DNA of 12,909 nucleotides from UBA6770 sp965661115. GTDB taxonomy: Bacteria; Bacteroidota; Bacteroidia; Flavobacteriales_G; Salibacteraceae. The position numbers were made by a program, and so were the translations under genes. A model generated the notes under the pieces. The model was given only the letters and a program-made list of their open reading frames with translations. It had not been told where the DNA came from and searched no databases. This document shows positions 6,311 to 12,909 of this stretch, one piece after another; within the stretch, counting starts at the first letter, position 1, and each line of letters opens with the position of its first letter. The stretch is from the NCBI GenBank assembly GCA_965661115.1, contig CBFICO010000067.1:1-12909 (forward strand), given 5' to 3'.

Positions 6311-9300
6311 CTACTCTTTCATGAAACGACTGTTGTACACTTTGTTGTTTCCTTCCATGCGAATAACGTACAAACCAGCTGGTAAATCTGAAATGTCAAT
6401 AATCTCAAACTTGTACAATTCAACATCTAAAGATTTGCTCCAAACCACTTGCCCTGCAGTGTTTATCATTTGCATATTGTGCATCCCTTCCTGACCAATC
6501 ATTTCAACTGTTAGAACATTTGCAGCAGGATTAGGAAAAACCTTAAAAGACTCCCAAGCTAAGTTGTGTTCTTCTTCACCCACATAATCATACTCCCACT
6601 GCACTTTAGAAGAATCTGGTTTGCCTTCAACAATTTTATCCAATTCGGCACCTATGCTAAACGCGTAAGTAACCTTATGACCAAAGTCTGGGTTAAATGA
6701 TTTTATAGCTGAAATATTACCAGTAGTCTCGTTTAAAGCAAATAAAATCATGTTTCCGTTGCCTTGAGCAGTGTTTGCCCAATATGATAAACCATCATTA
6801 CCACTATCGGTTAATTCTAATGTATAGCAACCTTCAGGAAGGCTTAAAGTATCCCTACTTTGGGTTGAAGCCGATAAATTTCGCTTAGCATAAACTTCGT
6901 TTCCGTCTAAATCTTTAATGGTAAGCTCATTTTGCTCTGGACGCGCATTGGTAGTTAATTGCATAATAATTTTTCCGGGATACATAACTGGCAACTCAAA
7001 CTTGGTTTTATACAGATTGTTAGCAGGATTTTCATCGTCTACCCCATTAGGGTGCCCAACCTGCACTTCAAAATCATTGCTACCATCGCCGCTAAAGAAC
7101 CATTCAGCTTCAATAGGTAGTTGAATTTCAGTTTTTTCCATAAAGTTCAACACTCCTTTCCATTTGTATTCCTGCGCTATTCCACCAGAAACCCTGTAAC
7201 GTATGGTTGTAGATCGTAATACCTCTGATCCACCATTTCGTATAACGACAATAGGGCTTCCGCATGTTGAAGCTCTTCTAGAATGGATTCTTTTTACCGT
7301 AGGATTGATAACGTCATAAACTTCTACATCGTTCTCATAAGTAGCAGGCCCGTATTGGAAGAGGTGCATTCCAACGATATAATTTCCACTACCCATTCCT
7401 TGATTATTGGCTGGTACAGGAGTTATTTCATAATCTACTTCAATTGAATCTTTGCCCATAAATGAGCTTAATTCTACATCAGTTTCTTTAACTACATCAC
7501 CAGGGCACCAACCTTCTCGCGCTCCAGGCCACGTTCCTCCTTGCGGGTAAACTGGATTCATTGCACAATCGTTGGTTTGCCAAATATGCCAAGACTCAGC
7601 CTGCTGACCATTTGCATACACGTAATGTATATTGTCTTTCCACTCACAGCAATGTGGGAATTGCCCATTATCGCTCTTGTGCCCATGCCCCGTTAATCGA
7701 GTTTTTAGCATCATGTATTCCGCATCCGGGTGTTGTTTAACTTTTTTAGGAGCCAACACTCTATTATCACTCATTTGATCATAACGATAGCTTCTATACG
7801 TCCCCCAAACTCTGTTCATAGCTACAACAGGTCTAGCAGGTTTACCTTTTATCATCATAAATTTAAGATCGATTAACTCTTGTTGGTTTCCAGCGCTAAT
7901 ATCAACGCTATCGGCTAAAAGGTGTCGATAATCGGTAACATCATAAAACCAAGTAAATCCATCAGAACCTAAATCCAAACGAATACCGTAAGGAGTAATA
8001 AATCGCGCTAGTTCAAATACAACCTCTGGACTGTACCACTCTTTTGTGCCTTGGGTTAAGGTAACATCGGTTGGTACTTTGTGGGTAGATATAATATTTC
8101 CTTGTCGGTCTCTTATATACCAGTCAACATCAGCAGTCCACACTAAAGTTGTTTTTGTAGCTATTGTTGGATGATTTGGGTCATTATCATCTATCTTTTT
8201 ACCACCAGCCGGGTTGTTGTATTCGTATACAGTAACTGGACTTCTAAAAATGGTGTCGTTTACCAAAACCGAGTCTTTCACAGAGGTATACACTCCCTGC
8301 TCAAAAACTATATTGGGGCGTAATTTGGTTTTAAATGCGTTAAGTAACAGGTCTTCCGCAAGAATACGTTTTCTAACAGCACTATTTATTACATTGCCAT
8401 CTGGGTTTGATTTTGAGCTACTATCCTTCAATGTGTTTCCTGAAGCTTCATTTAGTTTATAATAAGCCACTAAATTATTATACGAAGGATGTGAAGTAGT
8501 AACAGATTTGTTGTGCCAAGCTTGAATATCGGACAATGACAGAGCCTTATCCCAAACTCTAAACTCTTTTACTGCACCAGTTAAATAGCGCCCTTGCCAT
8601 CTTCCTAAAAACACATTGTTTAGCTGAGTGCTGATTGCACTGGTTTCAGAACCAGCGTTATTTCCGTCGATATAAACCGTAGTGGTTCCGCCAGAACGAA
8701 CTGCAACGTAATGATGCCACCCACCTTTAACTCCTGGATAAGTAAAATCAAAATCTGCAGGACCAAATTGTTGCATTCTGAATCTATCATCAGTCCCCAA
8801 AGTGCGGAGCGAAAAATCTGCCCCATTTGTAGCTTTACCCGCCTGAAACAACCCACCATTATTAAACAAATCTACTCTAGACCATAATTCAATAGTTCTT
8901 GGTTTATTGCCATCGATTAAAAAGGACTGACCAAGGTTTGCATATTGCTGAGAGCCGTTAAAATCAAGATAATACTCGCTTCCTTTTTGCTCTACACCAG
9001 AAGAATGCGATGTTGCCGTTGCGTTTAATTCAATTGCAGATCCCTCAGCTTTGTTATCAAACAAAAACTCTACAACGATGTTGTCTGTTCCGTTCCAAGC
9101 AAAGTTATTGGTGAATTGAACATCGTTGTACCCAAGTGAAGTAAACTGCATTTCATGGCGATGAACAGTTGTTAGGTTTTGAATGAAATTTCCATCAGTA
9201 GAATCTGCTGAAGTATGCCCCATTCTTATTTCAAAATTAGAAAGTACACTTCCTAGTTTCTTAATATCCAACTGAATACCAGATATATTACCAGCTGACA

Positions 9301-9823
9301 TTCCTGCAGCAGACAGCTCACTTGCTGTCCAAATGTATTGTGCTCTTCCACTCATTTTATCCGCAGCTAAAGCAGCAGAATTTGTTGCGTTTCCAATGCC
9401 CACAGTATCTCTTGTAATGGATCGTGTAGCGGTATGTCTAATACTAAACTGTTTGTCTTGTATAATATCGAAACTTGGTGTGGTTTTGTATTTATACTCC
9501 GCAGGAGCAGATGTTCCAATTCTGAATGTAGGGTGCGTTTTATAGGTAGAATCGATGGTACCGTCGTGATGATATAGTTTGGTGTAAGTCAGGTAATCCC
9601 ATTCACCACAATCGTATTGATCTCTGGTAGTTCTTGGGTCACACTTAAGAGTGTAAACCATTAAAATTTTACTGAATTCTTCGCTAGCATCAGGAAAATT
9701 ATAAACTCCCCTACGCTTGGTAATGTCGTTAAAATCGAAACATTGAACTATGGTTGTATCTTGAGAAAAACCGGATAACGAGAAAGCCGCCATAAGGCCA
9801 ATAATGAAAAACCTTTTTATCAT
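6311..9823 (-). CDS. Secreted peptide-N-glycosidase F-like protein with inserted adhesive/LamG domains and T9SS sorting domain
   Basis: This protein has 1170 residues. Residues 1-20 are a signal peptide (LSGFS). Residues 25-120 contain CDPRTTRDQYDCGEWDY (61-77), like the start of PNGase F-type catalytic domains, where a Cys-x-x-Trp-Asp segment holds the active Asp. Residues about 130-275 are an adhesive beta domain common in Bacteroidota exoproteins. Residues about 283-475 are a LamG/concanavalin-like domain (YLDFNGSQQYANLG, WHHYVAVRSG, GAVKEFRVWDKALS). The N-glycosidase resemblance resumes with ELARFITPYGIRLDLG (604-619), then RLTGHGHKS (709-717), CCEW (725-728) and NPVYPQGGTW (756-765) with EGWCPG (770-775). 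Residues about 955-1060 hold an accessory domain with DSGNDGLSYW, and 1091-1170 a type A T9SS tail (FKVFPNPAANVLTV). PNGase F removes N-glycans from glycoproteins; activity here is inferred from distant similarity. It heads the leftward cluster. Confidence 0.82.
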   Translation of the reverse strand: MIKRFFIIGLMAAFSLSGFSQDTTIVQCFDFNDITKRRGVYNFPDASEEFSKILMVYTLKCDPRTTRDQYDCGEWDYLTYTKLYHHDGTIDSTYKTHPTFRIGTSAPAEYKYKTTPSFDIIQDKQFSIRHTATRSITRDTVGIGNATNSAALAADKMSGRAQYIWTASELSAAGMSAGNISGIQLDIKKLGSVLSNFEIRMGHTSADSTDGNFIQNLTTVHRHEMQFTSLGYNDVQFTNNFAWNGTDNIVVEFLFDNKAEGSAIELNATATSHSSGVEQKGSEYYLDFNGSQQYANLGQSFLIDGNKPRTIELWSRVDLFNNGGLFQAGKATNGADFSLRTLGTDDRFRMQQFGPADFDFTYPGVKGGWHHYVAVRSGGTTTVYIDGNNAGSETSAISTQLNNVFLGRWQGRYLTGAVKEFRVWDKALSLSDIQAWHNKSVTTSHPSYNNLVAYYKLNEASGNTLKDSSSKSNPDGNVINSAVRKRILAEDLLLNAFKTKLRPNIVFEQGVYTSVKDSVLVNDTIFRSPVTVYEYNNPAGGKKIDDNDPNHPTIATKTTLVWTADVDWYIRDRQGNIISTHKVPTDVTLTQGTKEWYSPEVVFELARFITPYGIRLDLGSDGFTWFYDVTDYRHLLADSVDISAGNQQELIDLKFMMIKGKPARPVVAMNRVWGTYRSYRYDQMSDNRVLAPKKVKQHPDAEYMMLKTRLTGHGHKSDNGQFPHCCEWKDNIHYVYANGQQAESWHIWQTNDCAMNPVYPQGGTWPGAREGWCPGDVVKETDVELSSFMGKDSIEVDYEITPVPANNQGMGSGNYIVGMHLFQYGPATYENDVEVYDVINPTVKRIHSRRASTCGSPIVVIRNGGSEVLRSTTIRYRVSGGIAQEYKWKGVLNFMEKTEIQLPIEAEWFFSGDGSNDFEVQVGHPNGVDDENPANNLYKTKFELPVMYPGKIIMQLTTNARPEQNELTIKDLDGNEVYAKRNLSASTQSRDTLSLPEGCYTLELTDSGNDGLSYWANTAQGNGNMILFALNETTGNISAIKSFNPDFGHKVTYAFSIGAELDKIVEGKPDSSKVQWEYDYVGEEEHNLAWESFKVFPNPAANVLTVEMIGQEGMHNMQMINTAGQVVWSKSLDVELYKFEIIDISDLPAGLYVIRMEGNNKVYNSRFMKE

Positions 9824-9996
9824 TTTGTTTTGTTTTTAGAAGCCTCGAATTTACGCATTATACCACTACAAAAATTTTACTCGAATAGTTGAAATCAACA
9901 AGAAACCCACAACATAAAACCTTAACTTTGATGCTTATCAAAAATGTTGCTGTTGCAGAATGATGTGGAGCTATTTAATAATTATTGAAATGTTGG

Positions 9997-10061
9997 CGTC
10001 ATTCCTGCGAAAGCAGGAATCTAAAAGCAATTCTAGATTCCTTGTCATGAAAGGGATGACG
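9997..10061. repeat. REP-like palindromic unit in the divergent intergenic region
   Basis: A 65-base element begins CGTCATTCC and ends GGGATGACG, which are inverted with one T-G mismatch. Inside, ATTCCTGC-GAAA-GCAGGAAT (10001-10020) is a perfect 8-bp stem with a GAAA tetraloop, and AGGAATCTA (10015-10023) pairs with TAGATTCCT (10034-10042). The alternative stems allow a cruciform or clover-like fold. The CATTCCTGCGAAAGCAGGAATC core is like dispersed repeats known from many bacterial genomes. The rest of the gap 9824-10105 shows only two short palindromes (9890-9901 and 9927-9942) and an isolated TAnnTTTG match at 9923-9930. Confidence 0.7.
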
Positions 10062-10105
10062 GTGCTTCCCAAAATATTGTCGAACGTTTCTTCTAAAAAT
10101 GAATT

Positions 10106-10696
10106 ATGAAAAAAGTTTTATGGATTCTGATAGTGTCTCTTGTGATATCAATGAGTGGATTTGCTCAAAAATCAAAACTCAAGGTCGGGAAAAAAGCCCC
10201 AGATTTTGAGGTAGGAACTCTTGAAGGAGGATCTGTTAACCTGGACAAACTAATGAAAACCTCGAATTATGTACTGGTTCATTTTTTTATTGGAAGTTGG
10301 CATAAATACGATAAGCAGTACTTAATGGAGCTACAAGGAGTCTACAAAGAACTGTTTTATAATGGAGTTAGAGTTATAGCTATCACAAGGGAAAAGCCAA
10401 TATATCTTAAGGAATTAAAAGAAGATTTGAAAATTGATTATACAATTGGTCTAGACCCCGGTTGGTACGCTATGAGTACTTATGATGTTGCGGTTAAAAT
10501 AACCCCGAACTATGTTCCATTAAAACACAAAGAATACAGCGCCAGCAATGCAAAACATACAGGCAGTAAAGACGGCATTATTCCAATTCCAGCAAGCTAT
10601 CTCATCAATAAAGAAGGTCGAATTGTATGGATGCATTTTGACCCCGACTATAGACAGCGACCAGACGTAAACGAAATTCTAAACAACATTAAATGA
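10106..10696 (+). CDS. Periplasmic AhpC/TSA (peroxiredoxin/thioredoxin-fold) protein without cysteines
   Basis: This protein has 196 residues. Residues 1-20 are a signal peptide ending GFA, so the protein is periplasmic. The AhpC/TSA fold is visible in VGKKAPDFEVGTLEGGSVNL (27-46), NYVLVHFFIGSW (54-65), GVRVIAITREKP (87-98), LKIDYTIGLDPGW (108-120) and the cis-proline strand IPIPASYLINKEGRIVWMHFDPDY (159-182). At the active site, where redox members read W-C-P-Y-C, this protein reads WHKYD (65-69), and no cysteine occurs anywhere in the sequence. Thiol chemistry is therefore excluded; it may bind a ligand or partner, or be a decayed paralogue that kept its fold. It overlaps the next gene by four bases (ATGA), so the two are probably co-translated. 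Confidence 0.85.
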   Translation: MKKVLWILIVSLVISMSGFAQKSKLKVGKKAPDFEVGTLEGGSVNLDKLMKTSNYVLVHFFIGSWHKYDKQYLMELQGVYKELFYNGVRVIAITREKPIYLKELKEDLKIDYTIGLDPGWYAMSTYDVAVKITPNYVPLKHKEYSASNAKHTGSKDGIIPIPASYLINKEGRIVWMHFDPDYRQRPDVNEILNNIK

Positions 10697-11505
10697 AAGG
10701 TAGTGGTAACATCAGAAAAATGCGTGTAGAATTGGGCGAACCCGTTCAGTACCACTTGCCTTTATTCGACAATCTTGAACCAGGCGAAATGGTTGATATG
10801 ACTACATTGGTTGGAAAGAACATAGCTATCAACTTTGAGGGGCAAATCAATTGTGTAGCCACCGGAAAATCTATAAACAAAACTTTTGGGGAGGGCCTAA
10901 GCTACGATGCTTGGCGCAATAACCCCGAAGCGGTAGAGAGTATTATTAATCCAGAATTAGATCAAAGTCATATTGGTGTTGGGTTGCGAAACCTGAGTTG
11001 GGAACGCGCGCGCCATGCCAGACCACATTATGTGTATTTGGCGTTAACCAGTGCTATGAAAGTAGGTGTAACACGCGATAAAAGCATCCCTTCTCGTTGG
11101 ATTGATCAAGGTGCTTGGAAGGTGATGAAATTTGCGAAAACCCCTTATCGTCAGAAAGCTGGAGCGATTGAAGTAGAGCTAAAACCGTACATTTCAGATA
11201 AAACCAATTGGCGTAAAATGCTTACAGACGAAAGAGCTGAAATTGATTTTACAGAAGAACGAAAGCGCTTAAGGGAATTGTTACCTATTCACTTAAGGCA
11301 ATATGTTTTACCCATAGATGATATTCTCGAAATCAATTATCCTGTTGAGCAATACCCAGAGAAAGTTAAGTCTATTAAACTAGATTCAAATCCTATAATC
11401 GAATCTAAACTTATGGGCATTAGAGGACAGTATCTTTTGTTGGACGAAAATCGGGTTATAAACTTGAGAAGTCACGCTGGATACAAGATTACAATTGAAG
11501 CCTAG
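10693..11505 (+). CDS. DUF2797 family protein
   Basis: This protein has 270 residues. The family signature is clear: KMRVELGEPVQYHLPL near the N-terminus, GKNIAINFEGQINCVATGK (41-59), KTFGEGLSYDAW (63-74), PHYVYLALTSAMKVGVTR (111-128), RWIDQGAW (135-142), PYRQKAGAIEVELKPYI (151-167) and SDKTNWRKML (168-177). Members described elsewhere carry Cys pairs in the region 54-110 that look like zinc ligands; here only C54 remains. The PHxVYLA...KVGxTR...RW segment resembles a GIY-YIG-like core, but no function is established for the family. It starts within the stop codon of the peroxiredoxin-like gene (ATGA). The next frame begins with TTG directly after its TAG. Confidence 0.9.
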   Translation: MKGSGNIRKMRVELGEPVQYHLPLFDNLEPGEMVDMTTLVGKNIAINFEGQINCVATGKSINKTFGEGLSYDAWRNNPEAVESIINPELDQSHIGVGLRNLSWERARHARPHYVYLALTSAMKVGVTRDKSIPSRWIDQGAWKVMKFAKTPYRQKAGAIEVELKPYISDKTNWRKMLTDERAEIDFTEERKRLRELLPIHLRQYVLPIDDILEINYPVEQYPEKVKSIKLDSNPIIESKLMGIRGQYLLLDENRVINLRSHAGYKITIEA

Positions 11506-11874
11506 TTGAAAAAGAAGGGTTTAATATCAATTGTATCTATTACTGCTCTTATTGGAGTTGCAGGGTTTTTCATCGCTAATTTTTTAACCAACTACACCAC
11601 TCAACTTTTACAAGAAAAACTGAATGAAGCATTCGTAGCAATTCAAGGAAACCGGTCTAAAATTATCGGCATCACGGAATTGGATTACAGTAACTTACAA
11701 ATTGCCGTAAAGGATGAAAATCACAGATTACTTCACAGAATTAAAAATGCCGTTCTTTCAGAATTAGCTAACACTGTACTCAGAACCAACAACGAAAAGA
11801 GCTCGCCTCATTTCAAAAAAGGAGTAATTGAGTATGATTATAATCGCAATGAATCCTTCTTTAGAAACATTTAG
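11506..11874 (+). CDS. Small membrane-anchored protein of unknown function, TTG start
   Basis: The frame encodes 122 residues from TTG at 11506, which abuts the TAG of the preceding gene, up to TAG at 11872. There is no ATG near the start. Residues 4-26 are hydrophobic after a KKK stretch and form a membrane anchor or uncleaved signal. The rest is soluble, with LLQEKLNEAFVAIQGN suggesting a helix and ITELDYSNLQIAVKDEN a strand. I recognise no family. Reading past the TAG would add 18 codons (starting LATQGG) before TAA at 11929; that extension is too short to judge. The gene may depend on terminating ribosomes from the DUF2797 gene for initiation, given the stop-start contact and weak start codon. 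Confidence 0.6.
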   Translation: MKKKGLISIVSITALIGVAGFFIANFLTNYTTQLLQEKLNEAFVAIQGNRSKIIGITELDYSNLQIAVKDENHRLLHRIKNAVLSELANTVLRTNNEKSSPHFKKGVIEYDYNRNESFFRNI

Positions 11875-11938
11875 CTGGCCACACAAGGCGGAATTGTAAC
11901 CACGGTTTTTATGCTCCCTTTTGAATCTTAAATCACGC

Positions 11939-12909
11939 ATGGAACAACCCCTAGTATCGATAATAATGGCGGTAAAGGACACTGCACCTTACCTACCAGC
12001 CTGTATAGATTCTATTATTAATCAAACCTATCAAAACTGGGAATTGATTGCCATTAACGATCATTCCTCCGACGATACGCCTGAAATCCTAGCTAACTAT
12101 GCCGCTAAAGATACGCGAATAAAATACGCTGACGGAAAAGGGTTTAAGTTGATTCAGACCTTGCAACAATCTTACGCAATGTCATCTGGAGAGCTCATCA
12201 ACCGAATGGACTCCGACGATAAAATGCCCCACTACAAGATAGAGACGTTAGTAACCGAGTGGCTCGAGTATGGCAAAGGCCATGTAATTGCCGGTGGTAC
12301 GCAACATTTTGTGGATGAAGGAGTCGTCGGCGAAGGCTTTCTAAAATACGAGCAATGGCTAAATAACGTAGCCAAACACAACCTGCATTATCAAGAGATT
12401 TACCGCGAGTGTGTTATTCCATCGCATTGCTGGATAATTCACCGAGAGGATTTTGATCGCATTGATGCATTTAACCCATTGGTTTACCCAGAGGATTACG
12501 ATCTGTGTTTTAGGATGTATGCAGCTAAATTAAAAGTGATTGGCATTGATGTTATCCTGCACTATTGGAGAGACCGTAGCAATCGAATTTCTAGAACTTG
12601 GGATGAATATAAAGACAATAGGTACTACGACCTTAAAATAAAGAATTTCAAAGAGTTAGATTACGATACCTCAAGAGAATTAGTAATTTGGGGCGCTGGT
12701 AAAAACGGTAAAGATTTAGTGAAGATTTTTTTGGGTCATCGGACATCCGACATCAGTCATCAGACATCGGATGTCGGACATCAGATGTCAGTTCGAGTGG
12801 CGCGAGGAACGAGCGGTGTATCGAGAACAGCTCTGCCACACTGGGTCTGCGATAACCACAAAAAAATAGGCAAAGACATTTACGGAATTACCATGCAAAG
12901 CTCGGAGCA
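11939..12909 (+). CDS. Family 2 glycosyltransferase with C-terminal Rossmann-like domain, C-terminus cut by window edge
   Basis: An ATG at 11939 opens 323 codons without a stop up to the window edge. Residues 4-220 are a GT-A (GT2) domain: PLVSIIMAVKDTAPYLPACI, WELIAINDHSSDD with the nucleotide-binding Asp, MDSDDKM (90-96) as the metal-binding DxD-like motif, and PEDYDLCFRM as the acceptor or base region. Such enzymes move a sugar from a nucleotide donor, usually to cell-surface polysaccharide or lipid carriers. Residues about 250-266 (VIWGAGKNGKDLVKIFLG) start a Rossmann-like domain seen at the C-terminus of Bacteroidota GT2 proteins, which resumes at HWVCDNHKKIGKDIYGI (301-317). Between these, residues 267-299 are encoded by palindromic repeat DNA inserted in frame. 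Whether the enzyme is still active is unknown; the GT-A part is intact. Confidence 0.88.
   Translation, partial: MEQPLVSIIMAVKDTAPYLPACIDSIINQTYQNWELIAINDHSSDDTPEILANYAAKDTRIKYADGKGFKLIQTLQQSYAMSSGELINRMDSDDKMPHYKIETLVTEWLEYGKGHVIAGGTQHFVDEGVVGEGFLKYEQWLNNVAKHNLHYQEIYRECVIPSHCWIIHREDFDRIDAFNPLVYPEDYDLCFRMYAAKLKVIGIDVILHYWRDRSNRISRTWDEYKDNRYYDLKIKNFKELDYDTSRELVIWGAGKNGKDLVKIFLGHRTSDISHQTSDVGHQMSVRVARGTSGVSRTALPHWVCDNHKKIGKDIYGITMQSSE
12737..12835 (+). repeat. Palindromic repeat element inserted in frame in the glycosyltransferase gene
   Basis: About 99 bases differ in composition from the flanking gene and consist of two parts. The first (about 12737-12789) is built from GACATC/GATGTC units: TCCGACATC (12746-12754) pairs with GATGTCGGA (12770-12778), and GACATC-G-GATGTC (12763-12775) and GACATC-A-GATGTC (12777-12789) are perfect 6-1-6 palindromes. 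The second (about 12789-12830) runs from CAGTTCGAG to TATCGAGAACAG, resembling a repeat I associate with Flavobacteriia genomes. All three plus-strand frames are open across the element. The gene frame reads it as 33 codons beginning HRTSDISHQTSD. Boundaries are approximate. Confidence 0.75.

Noticed and set aside
6918..9545. Several short open frames of 68-82 codons overlapping the large T9SS gene on either strand.
   Set aside because: All lie within a continuous 1170-codon frame with clear domains and have shadow-like composition.
9890..9901. GTTGA-AA-TCAAC palindrome as an operator for the large secreted gene.
   Set aside because: The arms are only 5 bp, and such palindromes are common by chance in AT-rich intergenic DNA.
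9923..9930. TAACTTTG as promoter of the peroxiredoxin-like gene.
   Set aside because: It lies more than 170 bases before the ATG, has no TTG at the expected spacing, and a REP-like unit stands between; not strong enough for a feature.
11872..11931. Readthrough of TAG extending the small membrane protein by 18 codons.
   Set aside because: The stretch is too short to exclude chance, and no family supports it.
12737..12790. CRISPR-like array from the repeated GACATC units.
   Set aside because: The units are 6-8 bases, adjacent and in both orientations, without spacers, so this is a palindromic repeat and not CRISPR.

Overview
The window looks like a chromosomal segment of a Bacteroidota bacterium, most likely a Flavobacteriales-type marine or aquatic lineage. 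The signs are two secreted proteins with type IX secretion (T9SS) C-terminal sorting domains, a SusC-style TonB receptor with an N-terminal carboxypeptidase-D-like domain, AT-rich sequence, A-rich leaders instead of strong Shine-Dalgarno sites, and several matches to the Bacteroidota -7 promoter element TAnnTTTG. Genus cannot be decided from sequence reading alone.

Region 1 (1-2668) is a probable zinc-acquisition island. A Fur-family regulator of the Zur type overlaps by 22 bases the start of a ZnuD-like, histidine-rich TonB-dependent receptor that runs off the left edge. Divergently, a small lipoprotein with a His/Asp-rich loop is transcribed rightward. The 62-base intergenic gap holds a perfect 7-1-7 palindrome flanked symmetrically by two oppositely oriented TAnnTTTG boxes, so one regulator dimer could control both transcripts.

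Region 2 (2677-3874) has a strong hairpin shared by two convergent genes, then a leftward secreted endonuclease/exonuclease/phosphatase-fold enzyme with a T9SS tail. Just upstream of it lies a run of 10 N, an assembly gap.

Region 3 (3899-9823) is a tightly packed leftward cluster. In transcription order it holds a 1170-residue T9SS protein (peptide-N-glycosidase F-like halves split by adhesive and LamG-type domains), a short DUF4442-like protein, an unrecognised 51-residue protein, an M20 metallodipeptidase, and an NADPH-dependent FMN reductase broken by an in-frame TGA. Deglycosylation of proteins outside the cell and dipeptide hydrolysis inside it would fit a peptide-scavenging theme, but that link is inference.

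Region 4 (9824-12909) runs rightward. An intergenic REP-like palindromic unit is followed by a periplasmic peroxiredoxin-like protein without any cysteine. It overlaps (ATGA) a DUF2797 protein that lacks most of the cysteines I remember from other members. Next come a small membrane-anchored protein of unknown function that starts with TTG directly after a TAG, and a family 2 glycosyltransferase that runs off the right edge. The glycosyltransferase carries about 99 bases of palindromic repeat sequence inserted in frame in its C-terminal domain; this is one of the two most striking signals in the window, the other being the zinc operator.
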